From assembly GCA_910577335.1 (NCBI GenBank), contig CAJTMJ010000005.1, positions 1 to 64,000 of the forward strand: DNA of 64,000 nucleotides, read 5' to 3'. Positions within the stretch are counted from its first letter, which is position 1. Each line of letters begins with the position of its first letter. Below are positions 25,227-32,457 of this stretch, one piece after another. The stretch is from an uncultured Duncaniella sp. GTDB taxonomy: Bacteria > Bacteroidota > Bacteroidia > Bacteroidales > Muribaculaceae. The notes under the pieces were generated by a model. It made no database searches and was not told where the DNA came from. It saw only the letters and a list, made by a program, of their open reading frames with translations. The translations under genes and the position numbers were made by a program.

Positions 25227-27524
25227 CTGTAAGAATCTCGGAGCCAAGATAAACGCACCTATAGATATGCCGAAATTCCAATTGGCAGACGGAGAGGTGG
25301 TGTAATTGCCGTATGCGCTGATGGTGCCGAACGAGAGCGAAATCAACGCCTGCACCTCGCCGAAAAACTCCGGATTGTTCAGCCATTTGCCATAAAATGC
25401 CCCGCCCGTGGTGGGTTCGTAGCATATTTTCCTCACCGGGAGAAATCCGTTGAAATTGCCGCGTACCTGAAACCTCCCCGATACTTTCCACACAGGCATC
25501 ACACCTATCGCCGCAAACGAGTTTGCCCTTAAGGCAGGATTGAAATGATTGTAGCTTGACGGGGTGGGATGAAACGCTGTGGCGGCCACTATCGAAGCGT
25601 CATAGCTGCGCAGCAGCTTACGTGTCGAGAGCATAGCCCTACCCATCGCTCCGAATGAAAAATATTTTCCGCAATTCCAGTAATTTGCAGCCGAGAAGTC
25701 AGCCTGTACCCACGACACCGATCTGTCGTATGGCTCACCCTCTTCCGTTCCGGGATAGTAATGATACTTGCCTGCCACTCCGAGCGCCTTGGCGTAGTAT
25801 TCATAACCTTCGGTAGGCGAATATTTATTGTCGTATGTGTTTGTTCCCCAGCGCACAGCCAATTCGCCAAGGTTAAATATCCCCTTGTCGCGCCCGTTGC
25901 GTGTGTCATGCTCACGTATATTGGTGTAATACCTGTCGGTGAGATGCCCGTAGCCCACACCCACATTAAACACCGAACGAAGCGTAAGCGCCGACGAGTA
26001 GCATGCCTGTACGAATGTCTCGGAGCGTATTATAAAATCAGGGTCATGTATCTGATAGAAGAGCTTGTCCGTCTCATGATATTTCTGCCGTGATGACACA
26101 ATCCTTACCATCAGCTCCGATGGGCGGTAGGTATTAAACAGCAACTTGAAATCACCCTCTGCCGCAAGGTAGCTCTGCCCCAACCATGCGTTTGCGCTCG
26201 CCTTCACCGAACGGTAATTGAGTGTGTTGTACCCCCCGTTAAAGAATAGCATACTGTTTGTGCTCGACGATATGTAGCCGCCCACCCCGACATTGAAATT
26301 ATCCTTTACCACCGCCTTGAAATCAAGTGTAAACGATGTGTCGGCGGGATTATAGACCGGAGTCGGGACAAAATTCTGTATCTGTTTGGAAGCCACAGCC
26401 CTGTAGTAAGCATCACGAGCCTCCTCAAGCGTCAGGTATTCGCGACCCTTCCGATGAAACAGCGACTGGAGGTATGAATTTTCATCCTCAGCCCCGCCTG
26501 TGACCTTCACATCCTTTATCTTCACCGTAGGTGTTGCGCTTTTAAATTTCGATCGCCGGGCAGCCACTTCGCTGCTGTTGACACGTGCCGTGACCTTCAT
26601 CTTAACCGAATCCATCATCTCCATCGCACGGTCATAGCCTATCTTGTATATAGCCCTGCACTTTTCAAAATCGAGCAAGCTGAACTCGTCGAGGTCAATC
26701 CTTATGTTCACACCCTTATCGGTCGGGAAAGGATAGTCGTTGGGCTGCATTATCATCTCCTCAAGCTGCGCCATCATGTTACGGCTGCTCGGCGGAGCGT
26801 CCTTTGACCCCACATTTATACCTATCACAGCGTCAGGGTTGAAATCATCCATCATCACATCCACCGGATAATTGTCATATATCCCTCCGTCATACATCGG
26901 CACTCCGTTGAGCATTATCGGCTCGAATATCATCGGGAATGACATCGACATCCTCACGGCATCTCCAAGCGGTCCGCTCTTCATCACCACCTTATGTTTG
27001 GCATAGACATCGGAGGTGACGCAGCGGAACGGCACAAAAAGTTTATTGAAATCCTCGCCGCACTGCGCCGTGTATGGCGAAAACAGCTCGAAAAAAGCAT
27101 AGTTCATCGGGATAGGGTTTATAAGACTCATCGGCAACACTGAGGTTATCTGCGTTGAGTCCTTGCCGAGATTCACATTTATAAACGACGGCGTGCCGTT
27201 ATCGTTAAGGAAATAGTAGGTATATGCCGGATCTATCTTGCCGGTTGACCAGTAAGCGAAGCCTTTCGACTCGATAAGCGCCATCATCTCCTCCGGGGTG
27301 TATCCCGCAGCGTACAATCCCCCCACTATCGCGCCCATGGATGTGCCTGTGATATAGTCGATAGGGATGCCGTTCTCTTCAAACGCCCTTATCACACCTA
27401 TATGCGCAATACCCTTTGCGCCACCTCCGCTAAGCACAAGCCCGACCGACTGTCGTTTTTGTGCGGCAGCATGACAGCAAATCATGGCTATAATTACAGC
27501 CATTAATATCCCTAATCGTCTCAT
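25224..27524 (-). CDS. Patatin-like phospholipase fused to an outer-membrane barrel
   Basis: A 766-residue type V-like (PlpD-type) protein: a secreted patatin domain linked to a BamA-like barrel. It has a signal peptide (residues 1-21), then a patatin domain with LSGGGAKGIAHIG (near 31), nucleophile in GTSMGAIVGG (near 61) and aspartate in YDGGIYDNYP (near 211). A POTRA-like segment follows (about 330-410, KIKDVKVTGG), and a barrel of about 370 residues to the C-terminus (ending FILAPRFLQ). The stop codon TGA is the outermost triplet of the 194-bp element's right end. A TAACTTTG box on the minus strand lies upstream at 27617. Confidence 0.92.
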   Translation of the reverse strand: MRRLGILMAVIIAMICCHAAAQKRQSVGLVLSGGGAKGIAHIGVIRAFEENGIPIDYITGTSMGAIVGGLYAAGYTPEEMMALIESKGFAYWSTGKIDPAYTYYFLNDNGTPSFINVNLGKDSTQITSVLPMSLINPIPMNYAFFELFSPYTAQCGEDFNKLFVPFRCVTSDVYAKHKVVMKSGPLGDAVRMSMSFPMIFEPIMLNGVPMYDGGIYDNYPVDVMMDDFNPDAVIGINVGSKDAPPSSRNMMAQLEEMIMQPNDYPFPTDKGVNIRIDLDEFSLLDFEKCRAIYKIGYDRAMEMMDSVKMKVTARVNSSEVAARRSKFKSATPTVKIKDVKVTGGAEDENSYLQSLFHRKGREYLTLEEARDAYYRAVASKQIQNFVPTPVYNPADTSFTLDFKAVVKDNFNVGVGGYISSSTNSMLFFNGGYNTLNYRSVKASANAWLGQSYLAAEGDFKLLFNTYRPSELMVRIVSSRQKYHETDKLFYQIHDPDFIIRSETFVQACYSSALTLRSVFNVGVGYGHLTDRYYTNIREHDTRNGRDKGIFNLGELAVRWGTNTYDNKYSPTEGYEYYAKALGVAGKYHYYPGTEEGEPYDRSVSWVQADFSAANYWNCGKYFSFGAMGRAMLSTRKLLRSYDASIVAATAFHPTPSSYNHFNPALRANSFAAIGVMPVWKVSGRFQVRGNFNGFLPVRKICYEPTTGGAFYGKWLNNPEFFGEVQALISLSFGTISAYGNYTTSPSANWNFGISIGAFILAPRFLQ

Positions 27525-27616
27525 AATAGTTTCGTTGTTAACGTGATGACAGTTGAAACAGTGAGATTTTTTTAATCTCTTTATATCATTTTAACAATCC
27601 ATCCACCATCTAAGTT

Positions 27617-27624
27617 CAAAGTTA
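27617..27624 (-). promoter_or_regulatory. -7 promoter box of the barrel-patatin gene
   Basis: TAACTTTG on the minus strand, 92 bases before the start codon. A -33 element with good spacing was not found. A near-match for the opposite direction (TAACTTCG, 27630-27637) lies just before the TPR-HTH gene. Confidence 0.5.
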
Positions 27625-27650
27625 ATTCATAACTTCGCAGAAATATCCCA

Positions 27651-29429
27651 ATGAAAACTCAGGGCATCATACAGCACATCATATTTTTGCTCGTTTCGGC
27701 TATCATGGTATTGCCGTCAGGATGCGGTGTGCCTAATAATTCCAAGCTTCTCTCCATTGAGTCAATTATGGAGGAGCACCCTGATTCAGCCCTATGTCTG
27801 CTTGACTCAATAAATCCTCTTCCATTATCCGAAACGGCAGAATCGTCACTATACCATCTTCTTATCAGTCAGGCAAAATATAAGAACTATATTCCCATAC
27901 CCTCCGATTCTGCCATATCGCTCGCAGTGAAGCATTTCGGCAGTTTTCCGGTAGACCGACCGCGACTCATGCGGTCGCTATACTACCGCAGCCTTATACG
28001 CCGGCAGCTAAATGCCAACAATGCGGAGACCGATGCATTTAAAGCGTCAGGCTTAGCCCGTGAAATCAACGACCCCTTATGGGTAGCCCGCACTTCCGAC
28101 CTTATAGCCGAAATTTACTATGAAAATTATCAATGGGATGAAGCCCTTCCCTATATTGACACAGCGATTGTCAACTATCAAAAAGCCGGAAAGCGACTCA
28201 ACCACCTCTATGCGCTTGCTCAAAAATCTGCAATTTTGAGCGAGAACCACAATTATAACGAAAGTATCCAAATAATTGACAGCATAGCAAACGTTTGTGG
28301 CAATACTTATCCAGATTCATTATTAATGGCATATTGTCTGAAAATATCTATCCCCACCTTATTATATATAAATGACATATTAACCGCAGACGAAAATCTA
28401 ACCAAATTAGCTGATTATACCCATTTAACCGTATTATCCGCCAAGGATTTATCATATTATGCAGAATTGGCTATAATGGAAGGTGATTTACTAACAGCCC
28501 GAAAATGGATAGAAGAAGCGTCCTCTTTAGCAAAGAATGAGGAAGACAAAGAAAACATATTATTAATCCAAGCCCACTATGAGGAAGCGATAGGCAATTA
28601 TAAAACCGGATTTGAAATTCTCCACAAGCTATTGGAAAATTATATCAGCAACACTAATAGTATGAGAGTAAATTCTCCTCTTAAAACCGAAAGGGATTAT
28701 TATGGAGAAGAAGCGTCTATTGCAAAGAAAAAAGTCAATCAGATGATTATTATAATCATTGGAACAATCATTTTCATGATTATAGGAATTACTATAGGTA
28801 TAATAATCCACAGGCTTAAAACAAGACTAAAAAATTCAGAAATAATCAATTCTCTTAACGAAATCCATTCTTTAAGGGAAAAAATAAAACAATATGAAGG
28901 AATCATCAATAATCAAAACAATCAATTGGAAGGTTATCAGGCTGACTCTTCCTATCATCATCGTTTCAGATTACTAAGCCTTCTTGGTGATCATTACTTT
29001 CAAAATCCCGACACTACTAAAAGTTCGCAAAGTGCTATTAACCGTTTTGCCGGAAACGAGGTAGAATATCTTAAACACCAAAAAACTCTTAAGTCTATTG
29101 AAGATCTGGTTAACCTGTATGATGATAATCTTATGTCTAAATTTCGCGCTCAAATCCACGAACGTCATGAAAACAATTATCAGCTTGCTATTTGGGTATT
29201 CGCAGGACTATCAATTCGCACTATTAGTCTAATATTTAATATAAATCTACAGAGTGTTTCCAATAAAATATCACGTCTTCGAAAACGGATTGAGAACTCT
29301 AATGCCATTGACAAGCACCTTTTCTTGGAAAAACTTAAAGCGAAGCAATATTTCTTAAAGGACTTACAAAACATTGATAATAACAAGGATACATCAGCCC
29401 ATAACACCGACAACTTGACTGCCGATTAG
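27651..29429 (+). CDS. TPR - transmembrane - HTH regulator-like lipoprotein
   Basis: A 592-residue Bacteroidetes-type membrane regulator candidate. It has an N-terminal signal with lipobox-like PSGC (Cys near 26), a TPR-like helical region (about 40-345, including YENYQWDEALPYIDTAIVNY), one transmembrane helix (about 362-386, MIIIIIGTIIFMIIGITIG) and a coiled coil (about 390-430). A C-terminal helix-turn-helix-like domain lies at about 512-550 (AGLSIRTISLIFNINLQS, then NKISRLRKRIE). The layout suggests a periplasmic sensor that controls transcription from the membrane, but no kinase or receiver is present and no target is proven. The second half is AT-rich. The small secreted and GLPGLI genes downstream are plausible targets. 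Confidence 0.75.
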   Translation: MKTQGIIQHIIFLLVSAIMVLPSGCGVPNNSKLLSIESIMEEHPDSALCLLDSINPLPLSETAESSLYHLLISQAKYKNYIPIPSDSAISLAVKHFGSFPVDRPRLMRSLYYRSLIRRQLNANNAETDAFKASGLAREINDPLWVARTSDLIAEIYYENYQWDEALPYIDTAIVNYQKAGKRLNHLYALAQKSAILSENHNYNESIQIIDSIANVCGNTYPDSLLMAYCLKISIPTLLYINDILTADENLTKLADYTHLTVLSAKDLSYYAELAIMEGDLLTARKWIEEASSLAKNEEDKENILLIQAHYEEAIGNYKTGFEILHKLLENYISNTNSMRVNSPLKTERDYYGEEASIAKKKVNQMIIIIIGTIIFMIIGITIGIIIHRLKTRLKNSEIINSLNEIHSLREKIKQYEGIINNQNNQLEGYQADSSYHHRFRLLSLLGDHYFQNPDTTKSSQSAINRFAGNEVEYLKHQKTLKSIEDLVNLYDDNLMSKFRAQIHERHENNYQLAIWVFAGLSIRTISLIFNINLQSVSNKISRLRKRIENSNAIDKHLFLEKLKAKQYFLKDLQNIDNNKDTSAHNTDNLTAD

Positions 29430-29520
29430 AGTGAGTATAAACGTAATTTTTGTTTATTCATATATTCTTATATATCAAGAGCTTACAACCAAGTGAGTAT
29501 GATATTTAATTGTCGTTTTA

Positions 29521-29553
29521 TTGACTTTTTCAATTTTTTTATACCTAACTTTG
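29521..29553 (+). promoter_or_regulatory. Promoter of the DUF3244 gene
   Basis: TTGAC at 29521-29525 and TAACTTTG at 29546-29553; the 22-base spacer after TTG is slightly long. The start codon is 26 bases downstream. Confidence 0.65.
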
Positions 29554-29578
29554 CATTAAACCAATAAAACAAAAAATC

Positions 29579-29977
29579 ATGATTAGACTTATCATCACAT
29601 TTCTATTGCTCACTTTTGCAGCATCGCCTCTAATAATGGCAGAAGATAATGGAGATACAAAAACTCCCACAGAGAAGAAAAAAAGGACATATATACATAT
29701 TACAAAGATAGACCCTCCTACCACAAAGCCACGTATGCCGGCGAAGGCAGCCGACATCGAGTGTTATTACTGTGATGGAATAATATATGTATCTTTCGAA
29801 GAACCGGAGGGCAATGCCACACTTCGAGTTGAGGATCTTGCCACTTTCGACTATTCCGTTTTCAACTTTTCAACCTCTTCACCCCTCACTGTTAATATCG
29901 GTGAAATCTCCGGCACTCTGCAGTTAGAAATCTCAACCGCCGAAGGGAATAACTATATCGGTTATCTTACTGAATAG
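29579..29977 (+). CDS. DUF3244 small secreted protein
   Basis: A 132-residue exported protein of the DUF3244 family, which forms a small immunoglobulin-like beta sandwich; function unknown. It has a signal peptide (residues 1-21, cleavage near IMA-ED), a Lys/Thr/Pro-rich linker to about 55, then the beta domain (about 57-132). Typical family features are IECYYCDGIIYVSFEE and LQLEISTAEGNNYIGYL at the end. A CxxC pair (CYYC) is present at about 61-64. It has its own promoter, 150 bases after the TPR-HTH gene, and a secreted 70-residue protein follows. Confidence 0.8.
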   Translation: MIRLIITFLLLTFAASPLIMAEDNGDTKTPTEKKKRTYIHITKIDPPTTKPRMPAKAADIECYYCDGIIYVSFEEPEGNATLRVEDLATFDYSVFNFSTSSPLTVNIGEISGTLQLEISTAEGNNYIGYLTE

Positions 29978-30064
29978 TGTCACAACACAGATTCTCTCCT
30001 AATCCCCCTCAACATCACATCTCTCCAACCATAAATCAGATAATCCAAAGACGCCTTGCGATTA

Positions 30065-30086
30065 TATCCTGAAGCATTACAGGATA
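30065..30086 (+). promoter_or_regulatory. Small inverted repeat before the 70-aa ORF
   Basis: TATCCTG (30065-30071) and CAGGATA (30080-30086) form a 7-bp stem with an 8-nt loop, 38 bases before the start codon. It could be an operator, a weak terminator of the DUF3244 gene, or chance. Confidence 0.35.
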
Positions 30087-30123
30087 AGTTAATGCAACTT
30101 TATAACTAAAATAATTTCAACAA

Positions 30124-30336
30124 ATGAAAAAGTTATTTTTATTTGCAATTCTTGCAATCGCAGGAGTAACCATAGCTGAAGCAAAAGGATACTGGTTAAC
30201 AGTAATATGCCCCGATGGTTTCAGACATTCCCATTATGTAGTTGTTCAAGATGGTCTTGACCAAGAAGATGAAGAAGACCTCGTGGGTGAGTTTGAAAAG
30301 GACTACTATAATAAAGTTTGCGGTACTGAAAGTTGA
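30124..30336 (+). CDS. Small secreted protein, 70 aa
   Basis: Not recognised. The 70-residue product has a convincing signal peptide (MKKLFLFAILAIAGVTIAEA) and a mature part of about 50 residues. The mature part has two cysteines (VICPDGF and NKVCGTES), a run of acidic residues (DQEDEEDLVGEFE) and aromatic residues. The cysteines could form a disulfide in the periplasm. It lies between the DUF3244 gene and the GLPGLI pair, all plus strand, and a 28-bp perfect palindrome follows. Length, signal peptide and upstream spacing support a real gene, but no family was identified. Confidence 0.65.
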   Translation: MKKLFLFAILAIAGVTIAEAKGYWLTVICPDGFRHSHYVVVQDGLDQEDEEDLVGEFEKDYYNKVCGTES

Positions 30337-30358
30337 AATAATTGCCGTAATAGCAATA

Positions 30359-30386
30359 GTAGGAGCGCAAAATTTTGCGCTCCTAC
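30359..30386. repeat. 28-bp perfect palindrome
   Basis: GTAGGAGCGCAAAA at 30359-30372 is followed directly by its exact complement (30373-30386). A degenerate relative lies at 31366-31394. It sits 23 bases past the 70-aa ORF and could serve as a terminator hairpin, although no T-tract follows. Confidence 0.8.
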
Positions 30387-30436
30387 ATAGATTGTTATAT
30401 TTCCACCCATTGTAAAATAATTAATCGATAATTATC

Positions 30437-31360
30437 ATGAACAAACTACTTATTAAAATTTGGGCAATAATTGGATGGATGCTAATATCAATTCCGGCAA
30501 TGTCGCAAGGAAGGATAATAGTTACATCTGATGATTCCGAGACTGTGAGCAATAAATCTACAGCTTTCACCCCAAAGAAAAGCAATTATTTAATAGTTGA
30601 TACTGCTCAATATAAAATAACATATAGCAGTTACTTTATCCCTGACACTGCCAATATTAATAGTAAGAGAGATGGCTATACAGTAACACTTATTGGGAAT
30701 AAATATGCGAAATTTGTAGATAAATATGAGCTGGAAAGTGCTTTATTGAGAGACAAACTGCGTTCCATGGGAGTGTCACGAGCTGAAAGGTCGCAAAAGG
30801 TATTTAATGTTAAAATATTGGGAATATATAGTGAACATATCTTATTAGATTATCCCCGGAAAGGCATTAATACATTCCAATCATACCTGTCAGGTAGCTA
30901 TCGACGTTATCAAGATGACAGTGCCATCCAAAAATGGGATATTAAGGATGAAACAAGAGATATATTAGGCTACACATGCCGAAAAGCGATATGTCGGTTC
31001 CGTGGACGTGATTATGAGGCATGGTATGCCGAAGAATTGCCAATACCATACGGTCCTTATTATTTCAAAGGTCTGCCGGGGTTAATAATAGAGTTGTACG
31101 ACACCAACAAGGAATATGTTTTCAACATGGTGGGTATAGAACGCCCGGATGAGATAATAGATTTATCAATATATAATGGGAAAGCTGTTGAGAATCTAAG
31201 CCGAGAAGATTTCCGCTTTTTGAAAGAATACTACAACGACAATGCCGCAGCTACATTGACAGATGGACCTGTTAAAGTACAAATGACTCCCGAAGAGCAA
31301 AAAGAGCTTGAAAAGCGACTAAATCGCCCTCGCCCTTACAACCCGATTGAAAAAGAGTGA
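30437..31360 (+). CDS. GLPGLI family protein, first paralogue
   Basis: A 307-residue exported protein of the GLPGLI family (named for the motif), unknown function, typical of Bacteroidetes and usually next to a TonB-type barrel. It has a signal peptide (about 1-23), then conserved blocks VDTAQYKITY, a CRKAICRFRGRDYEAWYAEE segment, and GPYYFKGLPGLIIELYD (near 213). The C-terminal tail is RPYNPIEKE. The downstream paralogue has the same blocks and tail. The family may act as a partner or substrate of the neighbouring barrel; this is inference. Confidence 0.9.
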   Translation: MNKLLIKIWAIIGWMLISIPAMSQGRIIVTSDDSETVSNKSTAFTPKKSNYLIVDTAQYKITYSSYFIPDTANINSKRDGYTVTLIGNKYAKFVDKYELESALLRDKLRSMGVSRAERSQKVFNVKILGIYSEHILLDYPRKGINTFQSYLSGSYRRYQDDSAIQKWDIKDETRDILGYTCRKAICRFRGRDYEAWYAEELPIPYGPYYFKGLPGLIIELYDTNKEYVFNMVGIERPDEIIDLSIYNGKAVENLSREDFRFLKEYYNDNAAATLTDGPVKVQMTPEEQKELEKRLNRPRPYNPIEKE

Positions 31361-31365
31361 TCCCG

Positions 31366-31394
31366 TTAGGAGCGCAATATATTGCACCCTCTAC
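31366..31394. repeat. Degenerate copy of the 30359 palindrome
   Basis: TTAGGAGCGCAATATATTGC and the following CACCCTCTAC resemble the palindrome at 30359, with several mismatches in the right arm. It lies 6 bases after the first GLPGLI gene. Confidence 0.55.
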
Positions 31395-31461
31395 AAGTGA
31401 ATACTGATTGTAAAGGGATGCAATTTATTTGTTAAAAAAGTCTAATCAACTAACCAATACA

Positions 31462-31492
31462 TTGCATTACCAAATATTTAATTGTAGTTTTG
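31462..31492 (+). promoter_or_regulatory. Promoter of the second GLPGLI gene
   Basis: TTG (31462-31464), 20 bases, TAGTTTTG (31485-31492): a full consensus promoter with a leader of about 35 bases. Confidence 0.75.
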
Positions 31493-31531
31493 CAGATGAA
31501 CCATCACAGTGTCATGGTAACGATTTAAATT

Positions 31532-32413
31532 ATGAACAGGATAATAATTGTTATAGCCATATTATTAGGTGCGATCGGGGGAGTGTCTTCTCCGGTCATG
31601 GCTCAGGCTGTGATTGGCAACGGCAATCTAAACCTCCGACCAGATAAAACACTAACTGTAGACACAGCTCAATATAAAGTCATATATGAGATTAACTACT
31701 TGCCTGACACTCTGTACCGTGATAAAAGAAAAAATGGTCGCACATTGCTTCTCACAGGTAAACATTCCGCACTCTATATTGATTATTACAACGCCTTAAA
31801 GGATAGTGTCAGAGCTGAAGTTTTGGCAAAAGGAGGGACATACGTTGAAGCTCTTAACAAGGTTTTTGCCATACAAGGCGAAAAATTCAATGAGGTTATT
31901 GTTCTGGATTATCCCACGAAGGGCAGCTCATTAGTGCAGGAATATATTGGAGGAGGTGCAAAGCGCTACATTGATAATGGAGCAAAACAATATTGGGCTA
32001 TAACTGATGATACGGAGAATATCGCAGGATATGAATGTCATAAAGCCACCTGCAATTTTCGCGGACGGGATTATACAGCATGGTATACGGAGGAGATACC
32101 CATACCTCGCGGTCCGTTCCTTTTCACAGGGTTGCCCGGATTGATAGTAAAACTTACAAGCTCTGAGGGTGATTATGATTTCACCCTCATCGGGTTCCAG
32201 AAAGTTTCCAATCCATTCCCGATGGATATTACTGACAACAAGAATATTGAAAAAATCAGCCGAGAAGATTTCCGGTTCCTGAAAACATATTACAAAGAGA
32301 ACCCCGTAGCCGTCTTAGCCAATGGTCCGATTAAAGTGAAGCCTGAAAAGCTAAAGGAGGTTGAAAAGCGATTAGACCGCCCACGTTCCTACAATCCGAT
32401 TGAAAAGGAATAA
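31532..32413 (+). CDS. GLPGLI family protein, second paralogue
   Basis: A 293-residue exported GLPGLI protein. Signal peptide at about 1-24 (cleavage near VMAQ), then VDTAQYKVIY, LDYPTKGSS, CNFRGRDYTAWYTEE and FLFTGLPGLIVKL (near 205). The tail RPRSYNPIEKE is nearly the same as in the first paralogue, and SREDFRFLK precedes it in both. The pair clearly arose by tandem duplication, followed by substantial divergence. It has its own promoter and is 44 bases before the barrel gene, so those two are probably co-transcribed. Confidence 0.9.
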   Translation: MNRIIIVIAILLGAIGGVSSPVMAQAVIGNGNLNLRPDKTLTVDTAQYKVIYEINYLPDTLYRDKRKNGRTLLLTGKHSALYIDYYNALKDSVRAEVLAKGGTYVEALNKVFAIQGEKFNEVIVLDYPTKGSSLVQEYIGGGAKRYIDNGAKQYWAITDDTENIAGYECHKATCNFRGRDYTAWYTEEIPIPRGPFLFTGLPGLIVKLTSSEGDYDFTLIGFQKVSNPFPMDITDNKNIEKISREDFRFLKTYYKENPVAVLANGPIKVKPEKLKEVEKRLDRPRSYNPIEKE

Positions 32414-32457
32414 CCCCCATACGACTCATTTTGCAACTGCGCCCCTGCCCCTTAAAT

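Noticed and set aside
25120..25305. Open reading frame crossing element copy A
   Set aside because: It spans the inverted repeat and the 3' end of the barrel-patatin gene, is absent from copy B, and has no coding character.
24189..27524. A split or duplicated single patatin gene
   Set aside because: The two proteins have complete but different patatin domains, different architectures and opposite orientation.
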